DNA of 64,000 nucleotides from Oerskovia paurometabola (GCF_016907365.1 NZ_JAFBBV010000001.1:3286001-3350000); one strand, 5' to 3'; positions 9,045 to 20,045 are shown, counted from the stretch's first letter. Translations and numbers: made by a program. Notes: generated by a model from the sequence alone, not told the origin.

Positions 9045-11102
9045 TCAGACGGCGCGGCCGACCTCTTCGTCGTTGTTGATGCCACCAGGTGTGGTCTTCT
9101 GCACCTGGAGCAGGAACTCGACGTTGGACTTCGTCTCCTTGAGCTTGCCGAGCAGCAGCTCGATGGCCTGCTGCTGGTCGAGCGCACCCATCACACGGCG
9201 CAGCTTGTAGACGATGCGGAGCTCGTCCTGCGGCATGAGGATCTCCTCGCGGCGCGTACCGGACGCGTTGACGTCCACGGCCGGGAAGATGCGCTTGTCC
9301 GCGAGCGAGCGGGAGAGCCGGAGCTCCATGTTCCCGGTGCCCTTGAACTCCTCGAAGATGACCTCGTCCATCTTGGACCCGGTCTCGACGAGCGCCGAGG
9401 CGAGGATCGTGAGCGACCCGCCGTTCTCGATGTTGCGCGCCGCGCCGAAGAAGCGCTTGGGCGGGTAGAGCGCCGAGGCGTCGACACCACCGGACAGGAT
9501 GCGCCCGGAGGCGGGGGCCGCCAGGTTGTAGGCGCGCGACAGACGCGTGAGCGAGTCGAGCAGCACCACGACGTCCTGCCCCAGCTCCACGAGGCGCTTG
9601 GCGCGCTCGATCGCGAGCTCGGCGACGATCGTGTGGTCGGAGGCCGGACGGTCGAACGTCGAGGCGATGACCTCGCCCTTGACGGTGCGCTCCATGTCCG
9701 TGACCTCTTCGGGTCGCTCGTCCACGAGCACGACCATGAGGTGGACCTCAGGGTTGTTCGTCGTGATCGCGTTGGCGATCTGCTGCATGATGATCGTCTT
9801 GCCCGCCTTGGGCGGAGCCACGATCAGACCACGCTGGCCCTTGCCGATGGGGGCGACGATGTCGATCACGCGCGGCGTGAGACGACCGACCTCGCCCGTC
9901 TCCAGCCGCAGACGCTCCTGCGGGTAGAGCGGCGTCAGCTTGTTGAACTCGGCACGGTTGCGAGCGGCCTCGGGAGACATGCCGTTGACCGAGTCGAGCC
10001 GGACCAGCGCGTTGAACTTCTGGTTGCGCGGCCCGGTCTGCTGGAACGACTCGCCGTCGCGGGGCTGTCGCACCGCACCGACGATCGCGTCACCGCGACG
10101 CAGGCCCGACTTCTTGACCTGGCCGAGAGAGACGTAGACGTCGTTCGGACCGGGCAGGTAGCCGCTCGTCCGCACGAACGCGTACTGGTCGAGCACGTCC
10201 AGGATGCCGGCCACGGGCAGCAGCACGTCGTCCTCGGTCACCTCGATGTCGTCGAGGCCCGACACGTCGATGTTCCCGCCACGGGTGCGGCCGCGCTTGC
10301 GGTCGCGGTCGCGGTTGCGGTCACGCCCGCGGCGGCGGCGTCCGCCGCGCTCGTCGTACTCGTCGCTCTGACGGTTGCCCTGGCCCTGCTGGTCGCGCTG
10401 ACCGCCCTGCTGGCCGCCCTGGCTCTGCTGACGCTGGCCGCCCTGGCGCTCCTGCTGGCCGTTCTGGCGCTCGCCCTGTCCCTGCTCACGCTGCTGGTCG
10501 CGCTGGCGCTCCTGGCGACCGTTGGCACCGGCCTCCGGGGCCGACTCGCGAGCGGTCTCGCCCTCGCCGCCGCGCGGGGCACCGGCGCCCCGTCCGGCGC
10601 GACGCGAACCACGCTCGGGGGCGGCGCCCGTCACCAGGCCCACGGCAGCGGCCGCGCGTGCGGCGCGCTCGTCCGGGGTCTCTCCCCCGGCGGCACGGTC
10701 GGCGTCGGTGCGGGCTGCCCGGGTGCCCTGCTCCAGGAGCGGCGCGACGATGTCGGCAGCCTGGTCGGCCCGCGCAGAACGCTGGCCGCGCTCGCGACGG
10801 GGCCGCTCGGCGCGCTCGACGTTCTCGGTCGCCGCGCGGACGGGGACCTCGACGGCCGGCTGCACGACGACCTTCTCGGTCTGGGTGTCCTTCTCCGGCG
10901 CGCGACGCGCGGCGGCGGACGCTCCGGCGGTGCGCTCGGGAGCGCTCTTCTCGCCGGAGGTGGAACGGATGACGTCGACAAGATCGCTCTTGCGCATCTT
11001 GGACGTGCCCTTCACACCGAGCTGCGAGGCGAGTGCCTGCAGCTCGGGGAGGCGCAGCGTCGAGAGCGCGCCTGCACGGGCGGTGTCGGTGGTGTCTGTC
11101 AC
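9045..11102 (-). CDS. rho: Transcription termination factor Rho
   Basis: Hexameric RNA helicase that ends transcription. The 685 residues comprise an N-terminal Rho_N helix bundle (about 10-50), a long acidic then Gln/Gly/Arg-rich insert (about 60-280), the cold-shock-like RNA-binding domain with [18 protein letters not shown], and the RecA-type ATPase with the P-loop APPKAGKT (about 428-436). E. coli Rho has 419 residues; the extra length is the insert, a known feature of high-GC actinobacterial Rho that allows termination at structured RNA. A long 5' leader and a strong -10 element lie upstream. An intrinsic terminator follows the stop. Confidence 0.97.
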   Translation of the reverse strand: MTDTTDTARAGALSTLRLPELQALASQLGVKGTSKMRKSDLVDVIRSTSGEKSAPERTAGASAAARRAPEKDTQTEKVVVQPAVEVPVRAATENVERAERPRRERGQRSARADQAADIVAPLLEQGTRAARTDADRAAGGETPDERAARAAAAVGLVTGAAPERGSRRAGRGAGAPRGGEGETARESAPEAGANGRQERQRDQQREQGQGERQNGQQERQGGQRQQSQGGQQGGQRDQQGQGNRQSDEYDERGGRRRRGRDRNRDRDRKRGRTRGGNIDVSGLDDIEVTEDDVLLPVAGILDVLDQYAFVRTSGYLPGPNDVYVSLGQVKKSGLRRGDAIVGAVRQPRDGESFQQTGPRNQKFNALVRLDSVNGMSPEAARNRAEFNKLTPLYPQERLRLETGEVGRLTPRVIDIVAPIGKGQRGLIVAPPKAGKTIIMQQIANAITTNNPEVHLMVVLVDERPEEVTDMERTVKGEVIASTFDRPASDHTIVAELAIERAKRLVELGQDVVVLLDSLTRLSRAYNLAAPASGRILSGGVDASALYPPKRFFGAARNIENGGSLTILASALVETGSKMDEVIFEEFKGTGNMELRLSRSLADKRIFPAVDVNASGTRREEILMPQDELRIVYKLRRVMGALDQQQAIELLLGKLKETKSNVEFLLQVQKTTPGGINNDEEVGRAV

Positions 11103-11428
11103 GAAGGACCCTTCCCCTCGTTTGCGCCCACTTGCTCTGTGCGAGGGGTGGGCCGCGGGTGATCGACGCTCGGCACGTGACGGCCGGAACGCAGTGGAAC
11201 CACGCGTCAGTGGTACGACGACGTCAGCTGACGTGGGCTGGATTGCCTTCTCGCGGGGTATGAGTCGCAGTCAGTGGATGCTCTGCCGATGCCCGGGGAC
11301 TCGGCGGAGAATCGTCGAGGAATCACCGAGGCATCATCACGAACCTGCGAAGGCTCAATGGATTATACCATCCGTAGCCCCCCGGAAGACCAGTCCCCCC
11401 AAGGGCTGCACCAGCGATCGCCGGACGG
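11103..11428 (-). promoter_or_regulatory. rho leader and promoter (326-bp gap)
   Basis: The gap between the rho start and the thrB stop contains no credible gene. On the minus strand it has a perfect TATAAT at 11367-11362, unusual in DNA this GC-rich, with only a weak match (GTCTTC) 17 bases upstream as a -35. Transcription from here would give a leader of about 250 bases before rho. Rho genes are often autoregulated by attenuation in long leaders, which would fit; no hairpin in the leader stands out by eye. Confidence 0.55.
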
Positions 11429-12406
11429 TCAGTGCGACTGTCGGGAGGACGGGTCGGCCAGACCCGCCGACCCCAGGACACGCTCGGACCGCACCCCTGC
11501 CAGGTCGATGCCCGGACGGTAGGCACGCCACTGGTCCGACCCGTGCAGCAGGTCGCGCAGCACCGCGTCCGCCCGGTCACGGTCCGAGGCGTCCCCCAGC
11601 AGCAGGACGGTGGGCCCGGCTCCCGAGATCGTCGCGGCCAGGCCGTCGGCCCGCAGCGCGCGCACGAGCTCCCACGACGCGGACATGACGCCCGCGCGAT
11701 ACTCCTGGTGGAGCCGGTCCTCGGTCGCGTCGAACAGGTGGTGCGGCGAACGGGTGAGCGCCTCGACGAGCAGGGCCGCGCGCCCTGCGTTGAGCGCGGC
11801 GTCGGCGTGCGGCACGGTCTCCGGCAGGACACCGCGAGCACGGCTCGTGGCGAGCCGGATCGTGGGGACCAGGACGGTCGCCTCGATGTCCGGGTGGACG
11901 TCGAGGCGCACCGCGTGCGCCCCCTCGTCCCCCTCGACCGTGCTCGTCCACGCGATCGTCGCTCCCCCGTAGATCGCGGGCGCGGCGTTGTCCGGATGCC
12001 CCTCGAACTCGGTCGCGAGCTGCAGGACCGTCGCGTCGTCGAGGGCCGCGGGGTCCGCGACCAGGGCGCGCGCGGCGACGATCCCGGCCACGACCGCAGC
12101 GGCCGAGGATCCGAGGCCCCGACCGTGCGGGATCGCGTTCGTGGCCGTCAGGTGCAGCCCCGTCTGCGGTGCGCCGACCAGGTCGAGGGCGGCACGCAGC
12201 GCGCGCACGACCAGGTGCCGCTCGTCACCGGGGACCTCGCCCGCCCCCTCCCCCTCGACGTCGACGACCACGTCGCCGTTGCCGAGCGCACGCACCTCGA
12301 GAACGTCGTAGCGCGCGAGGGCCAGCCCCATGGCGTCGAAGCCAGGGCCGAGGTTCGCGCTCGTCGCGGGCACGCGCACGCGCACATGGTCGGCTCCGAG
12401 CTGCAT
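11429..12406 (-). CDS. thrB: Homoserine kinase
   Basis: GHMP-family kinase that phosphorylates homoserine with ATP, the step before threonine synthase. Motif 1, PATSANLGPGFD (14-25), and the ATP-binding glycine/serine loop IPHGRGLGSSAAA (about 92-104) are both complete, as is the C-terminal SGAGPTVLLLG motif. Length 325 is normal. The start ATG follows AGAGG by about nine bases. It is 139 bp after thrC, a gap with no clear terminator, and precedes the rho promoter region. Confidence 0.96.
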   Translation of the reverse strand: MQLGADHVRVRVPATSANLGPGFDAMGLALARYDVLEVRALGNGDVVVDVEGEGAGEVPGDERHLVVRALRAALDLVGAPQTGLHLTATNAIPHGRGLGSSAAAVVAGIVAARALVADPAALDDATVLQLATEFEGHPDNAAPAIYGGATIAWTSTVEGDEGAHAVRLDVHPDIEATVLVPTIRLATSRARGVLPETVPHADAALNAGRAALLVEALTRSPHHLFDATEDRLHQEYRAGVMSASWELVRALRADGLAATISGAGPTVLLLGDASDRDRADAVLRDLLHGSDQWRAYRPGIDLAGVRSERVLGSAGLADPSSRQSH

Positions 12407-12545
12407 CTCGCGGGACCTCTCTTCGGGGAGCTACGGGGGCTGGGGCAGACCCACGGGGAGCCTGCGGCGGATCTACGGCGGCGGGACGGGCGGCGCGCCC
12501 GCCCCCTCCAACGTCCGGAGGAGAGGGAGGACGGACGACGCCGCG

Positions 12546-13649
12546 TCAGCCGAGCTGGAGCGCGTCGGCGATCGAGACGACGTCGGCGCTCACCCGGATC
12601 GGCGTCACGTCGGCGCCGTCCAGGGTCTTGAGCGCCCACTGCGGGTCCTTGAGGCCGTGGCCCGTGACCGTGACGACGATGCGCGCACCTGCGGGCACCA
12701 GACCACGCTCGGCGCGCGAGAGGATGCCCGCGACACCGGCCGCCGAGCCCGGCTCGACGAACACGCCGGCCTCGGCCGACAGGATGCGGTGCGCCGCGAG
12801 GATCTGCTCGTCGGTCACGGCCTCGATGACGCCACCCGACTCGTCGCGCGCGGCCTCGGCCTGCGCCCACGACGCGGGGTTGCCGATCCGGATCGCGGTC
12901 GCGATCGTCTCGGGGTGCGTGATGGGGTGGCCCGCGACGATCGGGGCCGAACCGGCGGCCTGGAAGCCCCACATGATCGGGGTCCTCGTGGAGACCGCGG
13001 GCAGGTGCGCCCCCGGGGAGCCGGGGTCGCCGAGGCCGGCGTACTCGCGGAAGCCCTTCCAGTACGCCGTGATGTTGCCCGCGTTGCCGACGGGCAGGGC
13101 GTGGATGTCCGGGGCGTCGCCCAGCGCGTCGACGATCTCGAACGCACCGGTCTTCTGCCCCTCGATGCGGTCCGGGTTGACCGAGTTCACGAGCTCGACC
13201 GGGTAGGCCTCGGCGAGCTTGCGCGCCGCGACCAGGCAGTCGTCGAAGTTGCCGTCGACCTGGAGCAGCTTGGCGCCGTGCGCGATCGCCTGGCTCAGCT
13301 TGCCCATCGCGATCTTGCCGTCCGGGACCAGGACGGCGCAGACCATGCCGGCCTTGGTCGCGTACGCGGCGGCCGAGGCCGACGTGTTGCCCGTCGAGGC
13401 GCACACCACGGCCTGCGCCCCCCGGCCCGCGGCCGACGAGATCGCCGCGGTCATACCGCGGTCCTTGAAGGACGCGGTCGGGTTCATGCCCTCGACCTTG
13501 AGGAAGACCTGCGCCCCGGTGCGGGCCGAGAGCGCGGGCGCCTCGACGAGGGGCGTGCCGCCCTCGCCGAGCGTCACGATGCGCTCCTGCACGTGGGCGG
13601 GCAGGCGGTCGGCGTACTCGGCGATGATGCCTCGCCACTGGTGGGCCAT
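12546..13649 (-). CDS. thrC: Threonine synthase
   Basis: PLP-dependent lyase that converts O-phosphohomoserine to threonine. The 367-residue protein has the lysine that binds PLP at position 62 in [11 protein letters not shown] and the phosphate-binding glycine loop [16 protein letters not shown]. The size corresponds to the short actinobacterial/class II form. The ATG start at 13649 overlaps the hom stop (ATGA), which decides the start within a frame that stays open into hom. Hom, ThrC and ThrB together take aspartate semialdehyde to threonine. Confidence 0.96.
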   Translation of the reverse strand: MAHQWRGIIAEYADRLPAHVQERIVTLGEGGTPLVEAPALSARTGAQVFLKVEGMNPTASFKDRGMTAAISSAAGRGAQAVVCASTGNTSASAAAYATKAGMVCAVLVPDGKIAMGKLSQAIAHGAKLLQVDGNFDDCLVAARKLAEAYPVELVNSVNPDRIEGQKTGAFEIVDALGDAPDIHALPVGNAGNITAYWKGFREYAGLGDPGSPGAHLPAVSTRTPIMWGFQAAGSAPIVAGHPITHPETIATAIRIGNPASWAQAEAARDESGGVIEAVTDEQILAAHRILSAEAGVFVEPGSAAGVAGILSRAERGLVPAGARIVVTVTGHGLKDPQWALKTLDGADVTPIRVSADVVSIADALQLG

Positions 13650-15013
13650 CAGGCTCCCTCGACTCTCAGGACGGACGTGATCTCTCGGACGGGTTCGAGC
13701 ACCGCGATCGCGTCGACCGTCGCGGCGAGCGCGGCCTCCGCTGCGGCGTGGGTCGTGATGACGAGGTGCGCGACGCCGGTCGACCCGTCGTCGGCGCCGT
13801 GCGTGTCGTCGGCCCCGGGCGCGGCGGCTTCCGAGGGCTGGCGCACGGCCTCGATCGAGACGCCCTTCGACGCCAGGACCTGGGCGACCTGGGCCAGGAC
13901 GCCGGGGCGGTCGTCGACCGCGAGGCGCACCTGGTAGCGCGTGACCGCGGTGCTGGCAGGCAGGATCGGCAAGGCCGCGTAGGTGGACTCCTCGGGGCCC
14001 TTGCCGCCGAGCACGCGGTGGCGGGCGGCGGACACGACGTCGCCGAGCACGGCGGACGCGGTCGGTGCGCCGCCGGCGCCGCGGCCGTAGAACATGAGCT
14101 CGCCCGCCGCGTCGGCCTCGACGAAGACCGCGTTGAAGGCCCCGCGCACACCGGCCAGCGGGTGCGCGAGCGGCACGAGAGCGGGGTGCACACGCACCGA
14201 GACCCCGTGCGATCCGTCGTCGCCCGTCACGGACTCCGCGATCGCGAGCAGCTTGATGACGTGACCGGTCTGCGCGGCCCACGCGACGTCGTCGGCGGTG
14301 ATCCTCGTGATGCCCTCGCGTGCGACGTCCTCGAGCGAGACGCGTGTGTGGAACGCGAGGCTCGCGAGGATCGCGGCCTTGGCCGCGGCGTCGAAGCCCT
14401 CGACGTCGGCCGTGGGATCGGCCTCGGCGTAGCCCAGGTCCTGGGCCTGGCGCACGGCGTCGTCGAACGACATGCCCGTGCTCGCCATCTGGTCCAGCAC
14501 GTAGTTCGTGGTGCCGTTGACGATGCCCAGGATCCGGCGCACGCTGTCGCCCGCGAGCGACTCGCGGACCGGGCGCACGATCGGGATCGCGCCCGCGACC
14601 GCGGCCTCGAAGTAGATGTCCACGCCCGCGGTGTCCGCGGCCTTGTAGAGCGTGGGGCCGTCCTCCGCGAGGAGCGCCTTGTTCGCGGTCACGACGGCGG
14701 CGCCCGCCTCGATCGCGCGCAGCAGCAGCGCGCGGGCCGGCTCGATGCCGCCCATGACCTCGATGACGATGTCGGCGCGCGACACGAGCGCCTCGGCGTC
14801 CTCCGTCAGGAGCGAGCGGTCGACCGACTCGGCGAGCGGCCGCGGGGCCGACGCGTCCCGCACGGCGATCCCCACGAGCTCGAGCGGCGCCCCGACGCGC
14901 GAGGCGAGGTCCGCACTCTGCTGCGTCAGCAGCCGGGCCACCTCGGACCCGACGACGCCGCACCCGAGCAGCGCGACGCGCAGCGGACCTTGCTCCTGCT
15001 GGCTGGCTCCCAC
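13649..15013 (-). CDS. hom: Homoserine dehydrogenase with ACT domain
   Basis: NAD(P)-dependent reduction of aspartate semialdehyde to homoserine, the branch point to threonine and methionine. The N-terminal Rossmann domain begins with [15 protein letters not shown] (about 16-30); the catalytic region contains [14 protein letters not shown]; a C-terminal ACT domain (about 365-450) with [15 protein letters not shown] allows feedback inhibition, normally by threonine. The GTG start is preceded by a strong GGAGGAGGAG site. It lies 279 bp after lysA, and that gap contains a hairpin and a hexanucleotide repeat. Confidence 0.96.
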   Translation of the reverse strand: MGASQQEQGPLRVALLGCGVVGSEVARLLTQQSADLASRVGAPLELVGIAVRDASAPRPLAESVDRSLLTEDAEALVSRADIVIEVMGGIEPARALLLRAIEAGAAVVTANKALLAEDGPTLYKAADTAGVDIYFEAAVAGAIPIVRPVRESLAGDSVRRILGIVNGTTNYVLDQMASTGMSFDDAVRQAQDLGYAEADPTADVEGFDAAAKAAILASLAFHTRVSLEDVAREGITRITADDVAWAAQTGHVIKLLAIAESVTGDDGSHGVSVRVHPALVPLAHPLAGVRGAFNAVFVEADAAGELMFYGRGAGGAPTASAVLGDVVSAARHRVLGGKGPEESTYAALPILPASTAVTRYQVRLAVDDRPGVLAQVAQVLASKGVSIEAVRQPSEAAAPGADDTHGADDGSTGVAHLVITTHAAAEAALAATVDAIAVLEPVREITSVLRVEGA

Positions 15014-15180
15014 GAAGCTCCTCCTCCATCACCCGGCCCGCACGGTCAGCGGTGCCGTCGTTCTCGGGTCCCTGCCGGACGCGGTCGCGTCGGAGGCTTC
15101 CCCTGACCCTGGCGGACCGCGGCACCCCGTGCCCCGCATCCCGACCAGTCGGTCCGAGCATGTCGATCCTCGCCCGGTCG

Positions 15181-15213
15181 CCCGGATCCTGGGCGCTCGT
15201 CTCAGGATACGGG
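15181..15213 (-). promoter_or_regulatory. Hairpin in the lysA-hom gap
   Basis: Arms of 11 bases (CCCGGATCCTG and CAGGATACGGG) pair at 10 of 11 positions around an 11-base loop. There is no T-run after it on the minus strand, so it is not a classical terminator; it may pause or protect the message between lysA and hom. The role is inference. Confidence 0.35.
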
Positions 15214-15255
15214 TGGGCCGGTGCCGGGCCACGAGGCGCCGCGCCGCACCGGCCC

Positions 15256-15285
15256 GGCCCCGGCCCCGGCCCCGGCCCCGGCCCC
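15256..15285. repeat. Five tandem GGCCCC hexamers
   Basis: Five perfect GGCCCC units, flanked by partial copies (15251-15255 and 15286-15288), end only four bases from the lysA stop codon. On the sense (minus) strand the run reads GGGGCC, giving five consecutive tracts of four G separated by CC, a pattern able to form a G-quadruplex in RNA or DNA. Confidence 0.85.
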
Positions 15286-15292
15286 GGCGATG

Positions 15293-16726
15293 TCAGCCCA
15301 GGTCGAGCGCGAGCAGGTCGTCCTCCGTCTCACGACGGACCAGGACCCTGGTCTCGCCGTCGGCCACGGCCACGACCGGGGGTCGGGGCACGTGGTTGTA
15401 GTTCGAGGCCATCGAGCGCCCGTAGGCGCCCGTCGCCGCGACGGCCAGCAGGTCGCCCGCCCGCACGTCGCCCGGCAGCAGCACGTCGTGGACCACGATG
15501 TCGCCGCTCTCGCAGTGCTTGCCGACCACCCGCGCGAGCACGGGCTCGGCGTCCGACAACCGGTTCGCGAGCTCGGCGTGGTAGTCCGCGCCGTACAGCG
15601 CCGGGCGGATGTTGTCGCTCATGCCGCCGTCGATCGAGACGTACGTGCGCACGATCGTGCTCTCCGCCTCGCCGCCCGGCCCGCTGACCCGCACGGGCTT
15701 GACCGTGCCGACCGTGTAGAGCGTCAGGCCCGCGGGCCCGACGATCGCGCGGCCCGGCTCGATCGAGAAGCGCGGCAGGGGCGTCCCGAGGTCCGCCGAC
15801 GAGGCGGCCACCGACGCCGCGACGTCCTTCGCGATGCGGTCCGGGTCGAGCGCGACCTCGCCCGGCAGGTACGCGATGCCGTACCCGCCGCCCAGGTCCA
15901 CCTCGGGCACGAGGAAGCCCGTGCGCCGCGCCAGGGCGGCCCGCAGCTCGAGGACCTTGCGCGCCGCGACCTCGAACCCCGACGGGTCGAGGATCTGCGA
16001 ACCGATGTGCGAGTGGATGCCCAGCAGCTCGAGCTCGGGGTGCGAGAGCACCGTGAGGAGCGCGACCATGGCGGGGCTGTCCTCACCCTCCGTGGGCGTC
16101 GCGAGCGACAGACCGAACTTCTGGTCCTCGTGCGCGGTCGAGATGTACTCGTGCCCGCCCGCGTGCACACCCGTGGTCACACGGATCATGACCGGGGCCG
16201 GAGCCCCACCGCGTGCCCGGGCCGCCGCGGCCACGCGCTCGACCTCGACGAGCGAGTCCACGATGACCCGGCCCACGCCCGCCTCGAGCGCGCGCGCGAT
16301 CTCCCGGTCCGACTTGTTGTTGCCGTGCAGGCCGATGTGCTCGCCGGGGACGCCCGCGCGCAGCGCGACCGCGAGCTCGCCGCCCGTCGCGGTGTCGATC
16401 CGCAGGCCCTCGTCGTGGAGCCAGCGCGCGACCGCGACCGACAGGAACGCCTTGCCCGCGTAGTAGACGTCGACGCCCGCACCGACCTCGGCGAACGCCG
16501 CCTCGAACGCACGACGGTAGGACCGCGCACGCTCGCGCAGGTCGGCCTCGTCCAGGACGTAGGCCGGCGTGCCCTGGGCGTCCGCGAGCTCGCGCACGTC
16601 GACGCCGCCGACCGTCACCGCGCCGTCAGGCCCACGGCGCACGCCGCTCGACCACGGCTCGCCCGGCACGAAGGTGCCGGTCGGCGAGAAGGCGGGCGGC
16701 GTCGTCGGGCCTGCCGACGCGCTCAC
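15293..16726 (-). CDS. lysA: Diaminopimelate decarboxylase
   Basis: PLP-dependent decarboxylation of meso-diaminopimelate to lysine; its substrate also feeds peptidoglycan. Fold-III decarboxylase features are present: the PLP lysine at about residue 92 in YYAGKAFLS, the glycine loop DLGGGYGI, the EPGRAIVG phosphate loop and the CESGD substrate motif. The GTG start at 16726 overlaps the argS stop as GTGA and removes a spurious N-terminal extension from the open frame. Length 477 is normal for actinobacteria. Arg/Lys/Thr genes follow each other here as in Rv1292-Rv1296. Confidence 0.96.
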   Translation of the reverse strand: MSASAGPTTPPAFSPTGTFVPGEPWSSGVRRGPDGAVTVGGVDVRELADAQGTPAYVLDEADLRERARSYRRAFEAAFAEVGAGVDVYYAGKAFLSVAVARWLHDEGLRIDTATGGELAVALRAGVPGEHIGLHGNNKSDREIARALEAGVGRVIVDSLVEVERVAAAARARGGAPAPVMIRVTTGVHAGGHEYISTAHEDQKFGLSLATPTEGEDSPAMVALLTVLSHPELELLGIHSHIGSQILDPSGFEVAARKVLELRAALARRTGFLVPEVDLGGGYGIAYLPGEVALDPDRIAKDVAASVAASSADLGTPLPRFSIEPGRAIVGPAGLTLYTVGTVKPVRVSGPGGEAESTIVRTYVSIDGGMSDNIRPALYGADYHAELANRLSDAEPVLARVVGKHCESGDIVVHDVLLPGDVRAGDLLAVAATGAYGRSMASNYNHVPRPPVVAVADGETRVLVRRETEDDLLALDLG

Positions 16727-18417
16727 ATGCGCTCCGGCGCGGACACACCCAGCAGACCGAGGCCGTTGGCGAGCACCTGACGCGTGGCGTCGTTGAGCCA
16801 CAGGCGCGTGCGGTGCACGTCCGTGACCTCCTCGTCGCCCAGCGGCGTCACGCGGCACTCGTGGTACCAGGAGTGGTAGTCGCCCGCGAGCGCCTCGAGG
16901 TAGCGCGCGACGCGGTGCGGCTCGCGCAGCTCGGCCGCCTGGCCCACGACGCGGGGGAACTCGGTGAGCGCACCGAGCAGGATCGACTCGGTCTCGTGCG
17001 TCAGGAGCGACGGGTCGAACGCCTCGCTCCCGTCCTCACGGAACCGCGAGACACCGTGCGCCTCCGCGTTACGCGCGACGTTCGCCGTGCGGGCGTGCGC
17101 GTACTGCACGTAGAAGACCGGGTTCTCGTTGGTCGCCCTGGACAGCAGGTCGAGGTCCAGGTCGATGCTCGAGTCGGTCGAGGAACGCGCGAGCGAGTAG
17201 CGCGCGGCGTCCACGCCCACGGCGTCGACCAGGTCCTCGAGCGTCACGACCGTCCCGGCGCGCTTGGACATGCGGACCGGCTGGCCGTCCTTGACGAGGT
17301 TGACCATCTGCCCGATGAGGATCTGCAGGTTCTTGCCCGGCTCGTCGCCGAACGCCGCGCACACGGCCATCATGCGGCTCACGTACCCGTGGTGGTCCGC
17401 GCCGAGCATGATGATGACGTCGTCGAACCCGCGCTCGCGCTTGTCGAGGTAGTACGCGATGTCGCCCGCGATGTACGCGGCCTCGCCGTCCGACTTGATG
17501 ATGACGCGGTCCTTGTCGTCACCGAAGTCGGTCGTGCGCAGCCACGTCGCGCCGTCGGCCTCGAACACGTGGCCGCCCTCGCGCAGGCGCTGGACCGCGC
17601 GCTCGACCGCGCCGGACTCGTGCAGCGAGTCCTCGTGGAAGTAGACGTCGAAGTCGACGCCGAAGTCGTGCAGCGCGGCGCGGATCTCGTCGAACATGCG
17701 CTCGACGCCGCGCGCCCGGAAGACCTCCTGGGCCTCGTCGTCGGGCAGCGTGCGCGGGTCCGGGTCGCCCGCGGCGACCGCGTCGGCGATGACGGCCTCC
17801 GCGATGTCCGAGATGTACTGGCCGCCGTAGCCGTCCTCGGGGGCGTCCTGGCCCTTGGCGCGTGCGAGCAGCGAGCGCGCGAAGCGGTCGATCTGCGCGC
17901 CGTGGTCGTTGAAGTAGTACTCGCGCTCGACCACGGCCCCCGAGGCCTGGAGCACACGGGCCAGCGAGTCGCCGACCGCGGCCCAGCGCACCCCACCGAT
18001 GTGGATGGGGCCCGTGGGGTTCGCCGAGACGAACTCGAGGTTGATGCGCGTGCCGGCCTCGGAGTCGTTGTTCCCGTAGGTCGCGCCCTGCGTGATGATC
18101 GTGCGCGCGAGCTCGCCCGCGGCCGCCGCGTCGAGGGTGATGTTCAGGAAGCCCGGCCCGGCGATGTCCACCGACTTGACGCCCGGGTGCGCGGCCAGGC
18201 GCTGCGCGAGGTCCTCGGCCAGGACGCGCGGGGCGACGCCGGCCTTCTTCGCGAGCTGCAGGGCGACGTTCGTGGCCCAGTCGCCGTGCTCGCGCTGGCG
18301 GGGTCGCTCGACGTGGACCGACGTGGGGACCGCGTCGGCGGGCAGGGCGAGGGTGCCGTCGGCGACGGCGGAGGCCAGGGCAGCGCTGAGCGCTTCGGAG
18401 AGCTCGTTCGGGGTCAC
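16723..18417 (-). CDS. argS: Arginyl-tRNA synthetase
   Basis: Class I synthetase that charges tRNA-Arg. The 564-residue protein has the N-terminal Add1 domain, the HIGH-type motif HIGG (139-142) in [12 protein letters not shown], the KMSKS-type loop MSKRAGT (near 383) and the C-terminal DALR anticodon-binding domain. The variant HIGG/MSK forms are usual for actinobacterial ArgRS. Only 22 bp separate it from the upstream MFS gene, so both may share a promoter. A tRNA-Arg gene lies 1.5 kb away on the other strand. Confidence 0.97.
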   Translation of the reverse strand: MTPNELSEALSAALASAVADGTLALPADAVPTSVHVERPRQREHGDWATNVALQLAKKAGVAPRVLAEDLAQRLAAHPGVKSVDIAGPGFLNITLDAAAAGELARTIITQGATYGNNDSEAGTRINLEFVSANPTGPIHIGGVRWAAVGDSLARVLQASGAVVEREYYFNDHGAQIDRFARSLLARAKGQDAPEDGYGGQYISDIAEAVIADAVAAGDPDPRTLPDDEAQEVFRARGVERMFDEIRAALHDFGVDFDVYFHEDSLHESGAVERAVQRLREGGHVFEADGATWLRTTDFGDDKDRVIIKSDGEAAYIAGDIAYYLDKRERGFDDVIIMLGADHHGYVSRMMAVCAAFGDEPGKNLQILIGQMVNLVKDGQPVRMSKRAGTVVTLEDLVDAVGVDAARYSLARSSTDSSIDLDLDLLSRATNENPVFYVQYAHARTANVARNAEAHGVSRFREDGSEAFDPSLLTHETESILLGALTEFPRVVGQAAELREPHRVARYLEALAGDYHSWYHECRVTPLGDEEVTDVHRTRLWLNDATRQVLANGLGLLGVSAPERM

Positions 18418-18439
18418 CCGACGATTCTAGCGAGCGACG

Positions 18440-19774
18440 CTAGCGCTTTGCGTCGCCGTCCGTCGGGGGCGCCGAGGGGCGTCCCCGACGAGCACGCGGA
18501 CCCCACGTGTCCTCGATCATGACGGGGCGGCAGCCCGCGACGGCGGCCAGCAGGATCACCACGAGCGTCACGAACAGGAAGACGAACGTGCTGGTCCACG
18601 TGCCGCTGCGGGCGTACAGGATGCCCGCGGTCAGGGGCCCCGCCCCCGCGACGAGGTACCCCACGCCCTGCACGAACCCGGACAGCGCGACGGCCCCGGC
18701 CGACGTGCGGCTGCGCAGGTTGATGAGTGCCAGCCCGAGCGGGAACGTCGAGGCCCCCAGCCCCGCGAGCACGACCCACACCCAGATCGCGGGACCCGCC
18801 TGGCCACCCATCAGCCCGCCGTACCCGACCGCGAGCATCGCGACGAAGACCACCACGAGGGGGTACGGGTTGCGCATCCGGGCCGCGAGCAGCGGTGTGA
18901 CGATCGACATGGGCATGCCGACGAACGCGTACAGCGCGAGGGCGCTCGCCGCGGTCGGCTCGGACATCCCGGCGTCGATCAGGACGTGCGGCAACCACGC
19001 GAACATGACGTACGTGTTGAGCGAGTTGAGGCCGAACATCCCCGCGATGCCCCACGCGAGCGGGCTGCGCCACGCACGCCCCTCGTGGCGGTGCCGCCCG
19101 TCGAGGCCTGCGGTGTGCTCGGGCGAGTGCTCGAGCACCGACGCGAGCTCGGCGCGGGCTCGGGCCGAGCGCGCGATCACCACGGTCCACGGCACGGCCG
19201 CGAGCAGCCCCACGAGCGCCCAGCCGCCCAGGGCGGGCCGCCAGCCCAGCGACGAGGCGATACCCACCACGAGCAGCGGCGGGATCGCGGTGCTCAGCGA
19301 GAGCGTCACGGTGTACGCCGCGGTCACGGCGCCGATCCGGTCGGGGAAGTACCGCTTGACGAGCGGCGGGAGCAGGACGTTGCCCATGCCCATGCCCGCG
19401 AGCGCCACCGCGGTCCACAGCAGGAAGGACGGGGCCGTGCTCGACAGCGACCGCAGGATCTCGCCGACCGAGCTGACGAGCAGCGCGGCGACGAGCGTCG
19501 GTTCGAGCCCGAACCTGCGCGAGAGGACGGGGACGAGCGATCCGAAGACCGCGAACGCGATCACCGGGACGGTCCCCAGGAGTCCCGCGAGCTGGTCGCT
19601 CAGGTCGATGTCGGTCCGGACCACGTCCAGGATCGGGGAGACCGAGGCGACCGCGATCCGCAGGTTGAACGCCGCGAGGACGATCCCGGCAAGGACGACG
19701 AACCGCCCGTGCCACGGGCGGAGGGCGTTGTCGGGGGTGCTGTCGGGGGTCGAGCTCGAGTCCTGGCGATCCAC
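18440..19774 (-). CDS. MFS transporter, CynX/NimT-like
   Basis: Major facilitator protein of about 444 residues with 12 predicted helices in two halves. The N-half has the helix AGIVLAAFNLRIAVASVSPIL, typical of the CynX/NimT cyanate and nitroimidazole transporter group. The substrate is not evident. I chose the GTG at 19774; the frame remains open to 19930, but the extra residues are Arg/Pro-rich with no hydrophobic character. No clear ribosome site supports any one start. It lies directly upstream of argS in the same direction, and its promoter region abuts the divergent tRNA-Arg gene. Confidence 0.85.
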   Translation of the reverse strand: MDRQDSSSTPDSTPDNALRPWHGRFVVLAGIVLAAFNLRIAVASVSPILDVVRTDIDLSDQLAGLLGTVPVIAFAVFGSLVPVLSRRFGLEPTLVAALLVSSVGEILRSLSSTAPSFLLWTAVALAGMGMGNVLLPPLVKRYFPDRIGAVTAAYTVTLSLSTAIPPLLVVGIASSLGWRPALGGWALVGLLAAVPWTVVIARSARARAELASVLEHSPEHTAGLDGRHRHEGRAWRSPLAWGIAGMFGLNSLNTYVMFAWLPHVLIDAGMSEPTAASALALYAFVGMPMSIVTPLLAARMRNPYPLVVVFVAMLAVGYGGLMGGQAGPAIWVWVVLAGLGASTFPLGLALINLRSRTSAGAVALSGFVQGVGYLVAGAGPLTAGILYARSGTWTSTFVFLFVTLVVILLAAVAGCRPVMIEDTWGPRARRGRPSAPPTDGDAKR

Positions 19775-19963
19775 TCCAGGAGGGTACGCATCCGTCTCCC
19801 GAGGCACCCGTCCCGGAGGGCGTTCCGGGCTGGTGAGTCCGGTCACCCCGCTACCGCGCGGGCCGGTCGTCCGGGACGGCTCTCGGCAGGTGGGAGCACG
19901 AACCCGCCGGAGACTGGTAGTCTCGTGCACCGTGCCGGATGCTCGTCAGAGCGAACGCATGTT

Positions 19964-20036
19964 GCCCTCGTAGCTCAGTGGATAGAGCGTCTGCCTCCGG
20001 AGCAGAAGGTCGTAGGTTCGAGTCCTATCGAGGGCA
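19964..20036 (+). tRNA. tRNA-Arg, anticodon CCG
   Basis: A 73-base cloverleaf: 7-bp acceptor stem GCCCTCG/CGAGGGC, D-arm with AGCTCAGTGGATAGAGC, anticodon stem TCTGC/GCAGA around loop CTCCGGA (anticodon CCG, reads CGG), T-arm GTAGG/CCTAT closing TTCGAGT, discriminator A. The 3' CCA is not encoded (the next bases are CCGC), so it must be added by the CCA-adding enzyme. Confidence 0.96.
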
Positions 20037-20045
20037 CCGCAGACC

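Noticed and set aside
15014..15292. Lysine riboswitch or T-box in the lysA-hom gap
   Set aside because: No L-box or T-box consensus; the visible structures are a simple hairpin and a hexamer repeat.
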